Shown here: in pieces, positions 32,952-41,541 of the stretch
Numbering within the stretch: the stretch's first letter is position 1
Layout of the letters: each line of letters starts with the position of its first letter
DNA from: an uncultured Anaerosolibacter sp.
Lineage (GTDB): Bacteria > Bacillota_A > Clostridia > Peptostreptococcales > Thermotaleaceae
Direction of reading: 5' to 3'
Length of the DNA stretch: 41,570 nt
Assembly (NCBI GenBank): GCA_937948705.1
Contig: CALECF010000077.1
Coordinates: forward strand, 1 to 41,570
The notes under the pieces: model-generated
The model's database searches: none
What the model was told of the DNA's origin: nothing
The model's input: only the letters and a program-made list of their open reading frames with translations
Program-made: the position numbers and the translations under genes

Positions 32952-33082
32952 GGAGACCACTGAAAAAGTATTCTAATTAGAAATAAAGTTTGCGTTGTCA
33001 TTCTGAAAGTATTGAAGAATCTAGGGACTAAGATCCTTCTCTTCGCTCAGGATGACATAGATGGGCTTTTTCAGTGGCCTCC
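32952..33082. repeat. MITE-like repeat with 17-bp terminal inverted repeats
   Basis: Ends at 32952-32968 and 33066-33082 are inverted copies (GGAG-CCACTGAAAAAG) with one mismatch. Inside, 32998-33022 and about 33031-33056 form a second inverted pair (TCATTCTGA... and ...TCAGGATGA). The internal part resembles dispersed intergenic repeats common in Clostridia. No ORF. It lies between the regulator operon and the pdu promoter region. Confidence 0.65.
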
Positions 33083-33125
33083 ACACAGGTCTGCCCCTAC
33101 AAACTGATCCACCCTCATTTTTGGA

Positions 33126-33167
33126 CAAAAAAAACACCTAAGGGATATTTATTATCCTTTAGGTGTT
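33126..33167 (-). terminator. Terminator of the PocR-type two-component operon
   Basis: Arms 33133-33147 and 33153-33167 form a 15-bp stem (one mismatch or G-U pair) followed on the minus strand by eight T. It lies 17 bp after the response-regulator stop, so pdu genes must have their own promoter. Confidence 0.85.
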
Positions 33168-33183
33168 CTTCTCTACCATCTCA

Positions 33184-34221
33184 TCATCGTCTTTCTTCTT
33201 TTCCTTTTGATTCCCTATATTCTGTAGGGGTCATACCTACTACCTTTTTAAACACCTTGCTGAAATAGTTGGGCTCATGATAAGACAATTCCAAAGCAAT
33301 GTTCAAAATCGGTAAATCTGTATGTTCTAACAATTCTTTTGCCCGTTCCATTCTTCTTTCTGTCACATATTGTATAAAATTAACATTGAGTTCCTTTTTG
33401 AAGAGCTTACTGAGGTAAAAAGAACTTAAATGTACATATTCTGCTGCTTCCTCTAAGGTAATATGCCTATGGATGTTTTTTTCAATGTAATTCAGTACGG
33501 CATAAATCTCCTTATGATCCTCCACGGCTTTTCCATGAACAATCTCCTCAAACACACAATCTAACACCTTAAACAATCGCTCTTTCACTGTGAATAAAGT
33601 GATTCCCTCCAACGGATTACTTCCCTTGCTCCAGTGTCCCATGGGCTTTAATCCCTTCTCTTCACACGCCTCGAACATTTTCTTTACAAGCATCTGACCG
33701 TTTTCCCTGAGTTGTTCTTGGTCTTCCCCATATAGCTTGATCAACTGATGCATCACTGATTTTAATTGTTCCTTCGCACGCTTATAATCTTCGATTTGAA
33801 TTTGTTGAATCAATTCATCAATTCTCAATTTTCGACTTTCTCTATGGGCTTCTTTTTGCTTTTTATGTCTTTTCACTGCATCTACAATATCAACGGGTCG
33901 AGCAGGCTTTAATATGTAATCGTCAGCCCCCGATTTCAATGCCTTCTGGGCATAACGGAAATCATCATAGGCTGTAAGAATAATGATGACTTTATCTCGA
34001 TCTTTACTCTTAATGATTTCTGTGGCCTCTAACCCATCCATACCGGGCATGCGAATATCCATAAAAATCATATCTGGCTGATGGGCCTCACACAATTCCA
34101 CTGCTTTTCTGCCTGTGGAAGCTTCCCCCACAACCATGATTTCCTCCATTCCTTCATGGAGTATAATCTTCAGTGCTTCTCTTTCCAAATATTCATCATC
34201 GACCAATAGCACTTTGTACAT
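33184..34221 (-). CDS. Response regulator with AraC-type DNA-binding domain
   Basis: 345 aa. Receiver domain about 1-120: LLVDDE (acidic pocket), phospho-acceptor D55 in FMDIRMPGMDG, and KP at ILKPARP. A middle helical region is followed by two AraC HTH motifs (about 245-340: ITLEEAAEYVHLSSFYLSKLFKKEL in part, and FSKVFKKVVGMTPTEYRES). YesN-like layout. It probably activates the pdu operon when phosphorylated by the kinase encoded just upstream. ATG 34221 (GGAGAG 6 bases upstream) overlaps the kinase gene by 26 bases, so the two are coupled. Confidence 0.88.
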   Translation of the reverse strand: MYKVLLVDDEYLEREALKIILHEGMEEIMVVGEASTGRKAVELCEAHQPDMIFMDIRMPGMDGLEATEIIKSKDRDKVIIILTAYDDFRYAQKALKSGADDYILKPARPVDIVDAVKRHKKQKEAHRESRKLRIDELIQQIQIEDYKRAKEQLKSVMHQLIKLYGEDQEQLRENGQMLVKKMFEACEEKGLKPMGHWSKGSNPLEGITLFTVKERLFKVLDCVFEEIVHGKAVEDHKEIYAVLNYIEKNIHRHITLEEAAEYVHLSSFYLSKLFKKELNVNFIQYVTERRMERAKELLEHTDLPILNIALELSYHEPNYFSKVFKKVVGMTPTEYRESKGKEERR

Positions 34222-35464
34222 TAAGAACTCTCCTACCATTTGTTTTCATTGGAATTCTTACCTTTACTGTGGTACCTACATTAGGCTTGCTTTTGATTTT
34301 TATTTTATGCTCTGGTCCATAATGATAAGTCAACCGTTTGTTGACATTGTTGATACCAATACCTGTAGATTCACTGATAGGCCCCATATCATAATGCTCA
34401 TTCTGGATCATTTGCAGTCGTTCCCTTGACATACCAATACCATCATCGGTGATCTCTATCACCGCATCCTCCTCCAATGCATACCCTATAATCTTAATGG
34501 TTCCTGGTTCTTCCTTAGGCTCCAATCCATGATTGATAGCATTTTCAACCAATGTCTGTAAAATCATGGCAGGTACACTAATATGTTGAATGGATTCTGG
34601 AATATCTAAAACAAACTGAATACGATCACCAAACCGTATAGACTGTATCTTGAGATATCTTTCAATATGGGCAATCTCATCCTCTAATTTCACCATTTGA
34701 TTAATGTTTTTTAATATATATCGTAATAATTCCGCCAAGGCGTAAACGATTTCCTGGGTCTTAGGTGCCTTCTCAATCAGAGCCAATCTACCCACTGTGT
34801 TCAATACATTAAATAGAAAATGAGGGTTGATTTGGGATTGCAGCGCTTTTATTTCTGTATCTTTTAACGCTCGCTCTAACTCGGCCCTAGCCTTTACCTG
34901 TTCCATAAGCTTCAAGTTTTTTGCATTCAATTCATCCTGCATTAAGTTCATCATGTCCTTCTCCACCATATAATTGGAGACCAAGAACATCATTCGCGCG
35001 GCACCGACAATTTTGTCATAAGAAGTCACAGGAATCTCATTATATGCTGCCATGATTTCTTCCTTGTCCTCCCACCCGGGCACCTGCCTTACGATTTGGT
35101 CTAATCGACTCAGCTCACCCTCTTCTATTTTAGCTTGTCCAGCCATAATAGACCCCATATATTGTCCATTTACTGTGATGGGGATGGCAAAGTCAACCAA
35201 TCCTGTATGACAACGATAAATGTATGGTTCTTCTCGTCTTGCAGCCTCTAGCCCCCCATGGGCATCAGACTGATAACAGGCGTCCCTACATCTACCATTT
35301 TCACGTATGAGGCTACAAAACCTCGAAAACTTGCTGTACTTGGTGATAGGCTTACCCCTAAAATCTACGGTTACTGCTGCAATGCCTGTAGCTTCAGAAA
35401 ATCTGTCTTGTATTTCCTGCAAAATCTCTACGTCAATGATATCCCTTAGATGCACTATCGCCAT
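34196..35464 (-). CDS. Cytoplasmic sensor histidine kinase with PocR domain
   Basis: 422 aa, no membrane segment. Residues about 5-170 form a PocR sensory domain (VTVDFRGKPITKYSKFSRFC, GLVDFAIPITVNGQYMGSI) with cysteines at 50, 59, 63 and 85. PocR domains are known to respond to propanediol-like small molecules in the Salmonella regulator PocR. A coiled linker follows, then the LytS-type His_kinase motif INPHFLFN (H215) and a HATPase domain (NAINHGLEPKEE, DDGIGMS, GIGINNVNKRL). ATG 35464 has TAGGAGG 7 bases upstream. It forms an overlapping pair with the AraC-type regulator; together they likely sense propanediol and turn on pdu. Confidence 0.88.
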   Translation of the reverse strand: MAIVHLRDIIDVEILQEIQDRFSEATGIAAVTVDFRGKPITKYSKFSRFCSLIRENGRCRDACYQSDAHGGLEAARREEPYIYRCHTGLVDFAIPITVNGQYMGSIMAGQAKIEEGELSRLDQIVRQVPGWEDKEEIMAAYNEIPVTSYDKIVGAARMMFLVSNYMVEKDMMNLMQDELNAKNLKLMEQVKARAELERALKDTEIKALQSQINPHFLFNVLNTVGRLALIEKAPKTQEIVYALAELLRYILKNINQMVKLEDEIAHIERYLKIQSIRFGDRIQFVLDIPESIQHISVPAMILQTLVENAINHGLEPKEEPGTIKIIGYALEEDAVIEITDDGIGMSRERLQMIQNEHYDMGPISESTGIGINNVNKRLTYHYGPEHKIKIKSKPNVGTTVKVRIPMKTNGRRVLNVQSAIGR

Positions 35465-35621
35465 TATCACACCTCCTAAGAGATTCTAGAACCTTTGTCC
35501 ATATTCTATCATATTAGCATTGTACCATAAATATTCTTGATAAAAAACAATCTCTTCATAATAAATTGTAAATTATTAAAATTTTCTGTTTATTTTATCA
35601 ACTTCTTTTTACCTTGGAAAT

Positions 35622-37985
35622 CTATCCATAGATATCTGAAAACTCGATGTGAATACTCTCTACACGGCTTTGCAAGGCCATTGGCTTCTGATGCTCCGAA
35701 GCCATGCCTCCCTTACTTCTTACAGGAAGGTCGATAAGAAACTCACTGCCTTGACCATACTGGCTTTTCAGTGTAATCCTTCCTCCATGGAGTTCCACCA
35801 AAGATTTAACGAGGGAAAGTCCTATACCACTACCCTCATGATTTCTTGTAAAGGATTTATCCACTTGCCTAAAACGTTCGAATACCAATTCCAATTTATC
35901 TGCATGAATACCTATCCCTGTGTCCTTTACAGAAATCAGGATACGATCTTCGCGATCGTAGACATTAACCATAATATCTCCTCCAGGTTTAGAAAACTTA
36001 ATGGCATTGGAAAGGAGATTTAGCATAATTCGTTCAATCTTATCAGGGTCGCAAAGCATAATTCTTTCTTCAATTTCCGTATCAAACTGAAGGTGTATAT
36101 TTTGCTGCTCCGTATATTCAGCCACCGACAAAGTTATTTCCTCAATAATGCTTACGATGTTATGATGCTCTTCTTCTAATTCTAGGAATCCTGCATCTAC
36201 CTTGGTAATATCGATAAGATTGTTGACGAGCCTGAGTAAACGAAAGCAATTTTGCTTCACGATCTTCATTCTACGTATTGTGTAGAGGTCTTTATCGGAC
36301 ATTTCACTATTTCTTATATTCATCTCCAATAGCTGTACCGTTCCTAAAATTAGATTTAAAGGCGTTCTCAGCTCGTGGGAGAGATTGGCAAAAAACTCAG
36401 TCCTTAGCTTATCATGTTCCACTTCTTCCTTTAACTGCTGAATTCTCTCACTATCTTTTTTTCGTTTCGTAATATCTCGTCCTAGGATCACAATACCTTT
36501 GCGGCTGCCATCTTCCTTAAAGAGGGGGACTTTACATACATCAAAGATTTTTTCAGTCTTATCCTTTCCTGGAATCATTTCTTCTGCCCAGGATATACTT
36601 CCATTCTTCCATGCCAGTTCATCGGTTTTTTTGCAGGTAAGCAGGCCCCCCCTTGTAAATTCAGCTATTTCTGACAAATCTTCATCTCGTTTTCCTTTAT
36701 ATTCAATCCCCTCTAAACCAAAAACCTCTTGACAAGCATGATTTACCTCTATCCAATGTCCATCTCCATCCTTGAAACATACAAAATCAGGCATAGCATT
36801 GATTAGGTTTCTTAACTGCTCTTCACTTTCACGCAAAGCCTTTTTCGTTTCACGCAACTTCCTTATATTTCTTAATAGAATACTAATAATAATAGATAGG
36901 ATTACTATAATGCCACCCACAAAGGCATAAGTAATATTCTTTGATATCGTATAAAGGGAAGAAGGGAGCCTTAAAATGACACTGCCCAATGGAAGTTCCT
37001 TGGTAGGAATGTTAAACCTTTTTAGCTCCTGGTAATCAAAGATATATCTACTGGGTGTATAGTGAATCACGGAGATATCTTTAGGTGCTTCACCCCCTAG
37101 TATCCTTAGTCCCAGCTGCCCTGCCTGGACGCCATGGTCATACCCATTGATCATCTGCCCTCCCAAAATACCATACTTCATCATGAACTCCCAAGCACTG
37201 TATACAGGCACTGTACTGTTTGCTTTAATCATTTGGGTACCCATCTCATAACTGATGTATTCCCCTTCCCTATCCTTCAATTGTCCAAGGAAGAAAATGA
37301 TACTGTTCTTCTGTAAATTTCTGATCTCTTTAGACACGTCGGTGATATCGGTTTTGTCATTAATTATAAACTCAACCTTTTTTCGGTATTGGTGAGATAG
37401 GTTTGTGACCTCTTCCTTGAAAATCTTCCCCGTTGTCGTGTTGTCAAAAACAAAATAAATCTGATTTGTATCTGGTTGCAGGGTCAATGCCATATCCAAG
37501 GTTCCCTTGATGTCTGGATTTTCAGCAATCCCTGTCATATGGCTGCTGTCAGTGCGCATCTCATCTCGGAAATGATTTACTCCACAAAAAACAATGGGCA
37601 CTTCGGGAAAAAGTCTATTCCCATAACTTTTTAAAAAGTGAAAAGCATCATTATCGCTGCAAAATATAATGTCGAATTTTTCTCCCTGGTATTTATGGGT
37701 ATAGACATCATACAGCTTTTCAAAATACGCTTCCTCAGATACTCTCTTCGTATCCATATAATCCACAGATAAATTCACATTTTTTAGGCCAGCCTTAAGA
37801 ACATCCTCCATTCCCTTTACGATATCATCACTCCATTGATATCCCTTGTGATAAGAGTTTAGAATCAATACATTCTTTTCAGTGTGTTCAGTAGCCCAAG
37901 CAGGTGTTCTTAATATATGTAAAATGATGATTAAAGCTAGAAGTGTAATGCCTTTTCTAAACTTCTGGTTTCCTAAGAACTTCAT
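35622..37985 (-). CDS. Membrane histidine kinase with periplasmic ABC-type binding domain and PAS
   Basis: 787 aa. Signal/anchor about 10-30, an extracytoplasmic domain of the ABC-substrate-binding type (about 38-340: NVLILNSYHKGYQWSDDIV, FDIIFCSDNDAFHF), a membrane helix about 353-375, PAS about 390-500 (LINAMPDFVCFKDGDGHW), HisKA with FANLSHELRTPLN, and HATPase with NLLSNAIKFSKPGGDI, DTGIGIH and GSGIGLSLV. No receiver domain and no neighbouring response regulator, so its partner is elsewhere. The sensed ligand is unknown. It is transcribed toward the PocR-type pair with a gap of about 157 bp, so a link with propanediol sensing is possible but not shown. Confidence 0.87.
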   Translation of the reverse strand: MKFLGNQKFRKGITLLALIIILHILRTPAWATEHTEKNVLILNSYHKGYQWSDDIVKGMEDVLKAGLKNVNLSVDYMDTKRVSEEAYFEKLYDVYTHKYQGEKFDIIFCSDNDAFHFLKSYGNRLFPEVPIVFCGVNHFRDEMRTDSSHMTGIAENPDIKGTLDMALTLQPDTNQIYFVFDNTTTGKIFKEEVTNLSHQYRKKVEFIINDKTDITDVSKEIRNLQKNSIIFFLGQLKDREGEYISYEMGTQMIKANSTVPVYSAWEFMMKYGILGGQMINGYDHGVQAGQLGLRILGGEAPKDISVIHYTPSRYIFDYQELKRFNIPTKELPLGSVILRLPSSLYTISKNITYAFVGGIIVILSIIISILLRNIRKLRETKKALRESEEQLRNLINAMPDFVCFKDGDGHWIEVNHACQEVFGLEGIEYKGKRDEDLSEIAEFTRGGLLTCKKTDELAWKNGSISWAEEMIPGKDKTEKIFDVCKVPLFKEDGSRKGIVILGRDITKRKKDSERIQQLKEEVEHDKLRTEFFANLSHELRTPLNLILGTVQLLEMNIRNSEMSDKDLYTIRRMKIVKQNCFRLLRLVNNLIDITKVDAGFLELEEEHHNIVSIIEEITLSVAEYTEQQNIHLQFDTEIEERIMLCDPDKIERIMLNLLSNAIKFSKPGGDIMVNVYDREDRILISVKDTGIGIHADKLELVFERFRQVDKSFTRNHEGSGIGLSLVKSLVELHGGRITLKSQYGQGSEFLIDLPVRSKGGMASEHQKPMALQSRVESIHIEFSDIYG

Positions 37986-38107
37986 TCTATCACCTCTTCA
38001 ATCACATCTTTTCTTCATACATTGAAACAAATCTGAAAGTTTCCTTTTTAGATTCGTCATCCAGTTGTTCAATTAGTGTTAAAATTCTGCATTATTCTTC
38101 ATAATCC

Positions 38108-38119
38108 TTTGTCGACAAA
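38108..38119. promoter_or_regulatory. 12-bp palindrome upstream of the histidine kinase gene
   Basis: TTTGTCGACAAA is a perfect palindrome in the divergent region between the kinase gene and ferritin. Possible operator; no regulator is assigned. Confidence 0.3.
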
Positions 38120-38152
38120 TAGCTACTTTTGTCTATTGATGTAACCTTTACA

Positions 38153-38191
38153 ATAAAATCTTAAAAATTAATATAATTTTAAAGATTTTAT
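38153..38191. repeat. AT-rich inverted repeat in kinase-ferritin divergent region
   Basis: 17-bp arms (38153-38169 and 38175-38191) with one mismatch and a 5-base loop. The 367-bp region from 37986 to 38352 otherwise contains only the nearby palindrome and the ferritin promoter; no ORF with an SD is seen. It may be an operator, or a structure acting as a boundary between divergent transcripts. Confidence 0.5.
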
Positions 38192-38292
38192 CGCTTTTCC
38201 CCCAATATTGCCTTGTTAATCCAACCTTTGACGATTATGATTAACAAAAGATGTCATTTATGCTAAACTATAGTATCATAGGAATTGGTTTT

Positions 38293-38322
38293 TTGTTTTA
38301 TGGCAATAATTTGTGGTATAAA
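38293..38322 (+). promoter_or_regulatory. Predicted ferritin promoter
   Basis: TTGTTT (38293-38298) and TATAAA (38317-38322) with an 18-bp spacer, 19 bp before the ferritin SD (AAAGGAGG). Reasonable sigma-A type match. Confidence 0.45.
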
Positions 38323-38352
38323 GTACATAAGCGAATAAAAGGAGGATTACAC

Positions 38353-38865
38353 ATGATCAGTGAAAAACTAATGAATGAATTAAATGTACAAGTAAAGTAT
38401 GAACTTTTCTCTTCTAATCTTTATCTATCTATGGCTGCCTACTGTGCCGATGAGGATCTAATGGGTTTTGCCAATTTCTTTAGAGTACAAGCAGAAGAGG
38501 AAAAATTTCACGCCATGAAGTTTTTTGATTATATTATCGAAATGAATGGCCGAGCTTTGGTTTCAGCCCTTGACGAGCCAAAAAGTGATTTCTCTTCTGT
38601 TTTAGATGCCTTCAAGTATGCCTATGAACATGAGCAGTTTGTAACCAAGAGAATTTATCTCCTTACTGATTTGGCCATGGATGAAAGAGAGCATGCTACC
38701 ATCAGTTTTCTAAAATGGTTTGTTGATGAGCAAGTAGAAGAAGAGTCTACATTCAGTAGTTTGGTTAAAAAGCTTCAACGAATTGGTGACAATGCCAATG
38801 CCCTCTACATGTTAGATGCTGAATTGGCCCAAAGAGTCTTTACACCACCTGCAGCTACAGAATAA
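38353..38865 (+). CDS. ftnA: Ferritin
   Basis: 170 aa non-haem ferritin. Four-helix bundle with ferroxidase residues visible: E in VKYELFSSNLY, EEEKFHAMKF (ExxH), and DEREHATISFLKWFVDEQVEEE. It stores iron as a ferric mineral in 24-mers. ATG 38353 has AAAGGAGG 7 bases upstream; the longer ORF reading upstream has no SD. Monocistronic, with its own promoter and terminator. Confidence 0.92.
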   Translation: MISEKLMNELNVQVKYELFSSNLYLSMAAYCADEDLMGFANFFRVQAEEEKFHAMKFFDYIIEMNGRALVSALDEPKSDFSSVLDAFKYAYEHEQFVTKRIYLLTDLAMDEREHATISFLKWFVDEQVEEESTFSSLVKKLQRIGDNANALYMLDAELAQRVFTPPAATE

Positions 38866-38870
38866 TCTAT

Positions 38871-38904
38871 AAAATCGCATGAAAAAACATGCGATTTTTT
38901 TTTT
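38871..38904 (+). terminator. Ferritin terminator
   Basis: AAAATCGCATG (38871-38881) pairs with CATGCGATTTT (38888-38898) around an A6 loop, followed by a run of T. A standard intrinsic terminator. Confidence 0.9.
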
Positions 38905-38912
38905 AGGTTTAC

Positions 38913-38941
38913 TTCTTAAATTCCCTAGAATAGGATATAAT
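38913..38941 (+). promoter_or_regulatory. Predicted promoter of the pseudouridine operon
   Basis: TATAAT (38936-38941) with TTCTTA (38913-38918) 17 bp upstream, 46 bp before the chosen TTG start. Confidence 0.5.
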
Positions 38942-38987
38942 ATGCGTAAGCATATGTTTATATTATAAGCAAAAGTTGGTGATAGTT

Positions 38988-40076
38988 TTGACTGAAAGGG
39001 AAAAAGAAATATTAGGTCTAATCCGAAAAAATCCAATGATCTCTCAACAAAAACTGGCGGATCAGTTGGGGATCACCCGCTCTTCAGCGGCTGTTCATAT
39101 CACAAACCTGATTAAGAAGGGCTTGATTGCTGGCAAAGGCTACGTACTAAAAGAATCTACCTATGTAGCTGTGGTAGGGGGATCAAATATTGACATCCAA
39201 GGCTTTGCACAAAGCCCCTTAATCCTCAAGGATTCTAATCCAGGCAATGTCCGTATTTCCCTTGGGGGTGTGGGAAGGAATATCGCGGAAAACTTAGTAA
39301 AGCTAGGTGTGGAGACAAAGCTTTTTTCGGCTGTTGGTGACGATGTTTATGGCAAAATGCTGCTAGCTGAATCTAGAATTTCAGGAGTTGATATGGACTA
39401 TTGTCTTATGCTGCAAAATGCATCTACATCCACGTATCTTTCTATTCTAGATCACGATGGAGATATAGCTGTGGCAGTATCTCACATGGATATCTTGGAA
39501 AATTTCTCTATAGACTTTCTAAAAAACCATGCTCCTATCCTCAGCAATGCCCAATTGATTGTCCTAGACACCAATATCCCCCAAACATCCATTGAGTTCA
39601 TGGTTTCCCATTTTAAAGACAGTCTGTTCTTTTTGGATACGGTATCTACCATCAAGGCCACCAAGGTGAAAGAACTGATTGGCGCTTTTCACACCATCAA
39701 GCCAAACAAGTATGAAGCGGAGGCTTTGTCTGGAATTTCCATTGGCTCAGCCCTAGATGCAGAAAAAGCCTGCTATTATTTCTTGAACAAAGGTGTTCAA
39801 CAAGTTTTTATCAGTATGGGAAAGGATGGGATCTGCTATGGGAATCACCAGCATATCCGTTTCCTAACGGCGCCTGTAACTCCCGTAATAAACACTACAG
39901 GTGCAGGAGATGCCTTTATGGCAGCCCTCGTCTATGGATTTGTACATAAATACGCCCTAGATCAAAGTGCTCGTTTTGCCATGGCTGCTTCCATCTTGGC
40001 CTTGTCCCATGAAAACACCATCCATCCAATGATGTCTATCCACAACGTTCAAAATATAATGAAGGGGTTGAAATAA
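38988..40076 (+). CDS. psuK: Pseudouridine kinase-type PfkB sugar kinase with N-terminal HTH domain
   Basis: 362 aa. Residues 1-58 are a winged HTH ([39 protein letters not shown]). Residues about 60-362 are a PfkB kinase with [21 protein letters not shown] and the catalytic [13 protein letters not shown]. It is expected to phosphorylate pseudouridine to pseudouridine 5'-phosphate for the glycosidase encoded next. Start set at TTG 38988 (GGTGA upstream); other TTG/GTG codons shortly upstream are possible. The HTH may let it regulate its own operon. Confidence 0.85.
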   Translation: MTEREKEILGLIRKNPMISQQKLADQLGITRSSAAVHITNLIKKGLIAGKGYVLKESTYVAVVGGSNIDIQGFAQSPLILKDSNPGNVRISLGGVGRNIAENLVKLGVETKLFSAVGDDVYGKMLLAESRISGVDMDYCLMLQNASTSTYLSILDHDGDIAVAVSHMDILENFSIDFLKNHAPILSNAQLIVLDTNIPQTSIEFMVSHFKDSLFFLDTVSTIKATKVKELIGAFHTIKPNKYEAEALSGISIGSALDAEKACYYFLNKGVQQVFISMGKDGICYGNHQHIRFLTAPVTPVINTTGAGDAFMAALVYGFVHKYALDQSARFAMAASILALSHENTIHPMMSIHNVQNIMKGLK

Positions 40077-40990
40077 TGTATCAACAATATATAGAAATAC
40101 ATCCTGAGGTCCAAGAGGCCCTTGCCGCTGGTAAGGCAGTGGTGGCCCTGGAATCCACCATCATCTCCCATGGTATGCCTTATCCTCAAAATATCGAAAC
40201 GGCAAGACGTGTCGAAGGGATTGTGCGAGATCAGGGGGCAGTACCTGCCACTATTGGGATACTCAATGGTAAGTTAAAGGTGGGTCTAACCGCTGAAGAG
40301 CTGGAGTATATGGGCAGTGGAAAAGATATTCTGAAAGTCAGTCGAAGGGACTTACCTTTTGTTGTAGCAAAAAAACTAAATGGTGCCACCACAGTGGCTT
40401 CTACCATGATCATTGCTGCCTTAGCAGGCATTAAGGTATTCGTTACCGGCGGTATTGGCGGTGTCCATCGTAATGCCCAGGAAACCTTCGATATTTCTGC
40501 AGACTTAACAGAACTGGCCAACACCAATGTGGCTGTGGTTTGCGCTGGAGCCAAGTCCATTCTAGATATTGGTTTAACCCTGGAATACTTAGAAACCCAT
40601 GGTGTTCCCGTGGTAGGCTATCAAACGGAAGAGTTTCCTGCCTTTTATACCCGCAAAAGTGGATTTCAGGCTGATTATCGAGTAGATTCTGCTGAGGAAT
40701 TGGCAAGGGCGCTGAAGTCGAAGTGGGATCTAAGCCTAAAGGGTGGTATGGTCATTGGCAATCCAATTCCAGAAGCCTTTGAGATGGACTATGATGGGAT
40801 TCACCATGCCATTGAAGCGGCCTTAAAAGAAGCCCAAGACACAGGAATCAAGGGTAAAGAAACAACCCCCTTCCTCCTTTCTAAAATAAAGGCTTTGACT
40901 AAGGGCAAAAGCTTAGAGTCCAATATTCAACTAGTCTATAACAATGCAAAGGTAGGTGCCCAATTGGCGGTGGAATTAGCGAAGCTGTAG
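40076..40990 (+). CDS. psuG: Pseudouridine-5'-phosphate glycosidase
   Basis: 304 aa, one base overlap with the kinase gene (TAATG), hence translationally coupled. It splits pseudouridine 5'-phosphate into uracil and ribose 5-phosphate. Family motifs: [18 protein letters not shown] (about 22-39), [58 protein letters not shown] and [11 protein letters not shown]. Together with the kinase it forms the standard two-step pseudouridine salvage pathway. No clear terminator follows. Confidence 0.93.
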   Translation: MYQQYIEIHPEVQEALAAGKAVVALESTIISHGMPYPQNIETARRVEGIVRDQGAVPATIGILNGKLKVGLTAEELEYMGSGKDILKVSRRDLPFVVAKKLNGATTVASTMIIAALAGIKVFVTGGIGGVHRNAQETFDISADLTELANTNVAVVCAGAKSILDIGLTLEYLETHGVPVVGYQTEEFPAFYTRKSGFQADYRVDSAEELARALKSKWDLSLKGGMVIGNPIPEAFEMDYDGIHHAIEAALKEAQDTGIKGKETTPFLLSKIKALTKGKSLESNIQLVYNNAKVGAQLAVELAKL

Positions 40991-41077
40991 GGTTATCTAG
41001 GAAAATCGGATAGATACTGATTGGTGATAGATAAAAGATGGGAAATAATAAAAAGATACTTCATAATCAGGGTACTC

Positions 41078-41200
41078 GTAGGGAACGTGCCCCTGTGCCG
41101 TTCCACCATGTTGTATCATCAAAATTGCGTGCAGATGGGTATCACTACTCCAATGATATCCTTGTCCTATAAGCGGAATGCCACAGGGGGCATTCCCTAC
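41078..41200. repeat. Non-coding inverted-repeat element after psuG
   Basis: Arms 41078-41104 and 41175-41200 are inverted copies (GTAGGGAA...CCACAGGGG-type) with few mismatches, spanning about 123 bp. No ORF with an SD inside. It resembles small dispersed intergenic elements. Confidence 0.6.
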
Positions 41201-41235
41201 CTGGGGTGATGAGTAAGCTGCTATCTAGGGTGCAC

Positions 41236-41254
41236 GGGCGAACACTGTTCGCCC
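41236..41254. repeat. Short palindromic intergenic repeat
   Basis: GGGCGAAC and GTTCGCCC form a perfect 8-bp stem with an ACT loop, followed by CCTACAA. This form is common between genes in Firmicutes. It lies between psuG and the convergent small gene and may also end transcripts. Confidence 0.5.
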
Positions 41255-41274
41255 CTACAACCTTAACCTCAGCC

Positions 41275-41541
41275 TCAACCACCTGCCGATAGAAATTTCA
41301 ATCGAAATTTCTCTACCATTTCCAGACACCTAGATTTCTCCCCACTGAAAACTACAAGGTTCACAGGTAATCTAAGTTTGCCAAAACAGCGGTCAGCCTC
41401 TCCTTGGACTTGAATCTCCCAATCTCCACCCTTATACAACCCTTCTCCACAGTCCTCTCCACCTAGGGTTCTAAGATATTCGTCAATATGCTCCCTGGGC
41501 ATGCCGCTTTCAATGACTTCTTCCCACACTTCCACTCCCAT
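41275..41541 (-). CDS. Small protein resembling the MoaD-related C-terminal family (DUF1952-like)
   Basis: 88 aa from ATG 41541 (AAAGGA 5 bases upstream; an ATG two codons earlier is possible). The pattern IDEYLRTLGGEDCGEG... WEIQVQGEA... ending FRLKFLSAGG recalls the molybdopterin-biosynthesis MoaD-related C-terminal domain, where the GG-like end region is conserved. The match is from memory and moderate. The ATG overlaps the TGA of a preceding open frame (41570-41541) encoding at least RIMYLVKGW, so it is probably the downstream member of an operon that begins outside the window, perhaps with a tungsten or molybdenum enzyme. Confidence 0.5.
   Translation of the reverse strand: MGVEVWEEVIESGMPREHIDEYLRTLGGEDCGEGLYKGGDWEIQVQGEADRCFGKLRLPVNLVVFSGEKSRCLEMVEKFRLKFLSAGG

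Noticed and set aside
32640..33000. Adenosylcobalamin riboswitch upstream of pduA
   Set aside because: A GCCACTG string exists, but it is part of the terminal inverted repeat at 33066-33082, and no other B12-box elements were found.
41266..41290. Similarity of the CTCAGCCTCAACC stretch near 41270 to the pduK linker DNA
   Set aside because: Short low-complexity match only; no evidence of a duplicated segment.
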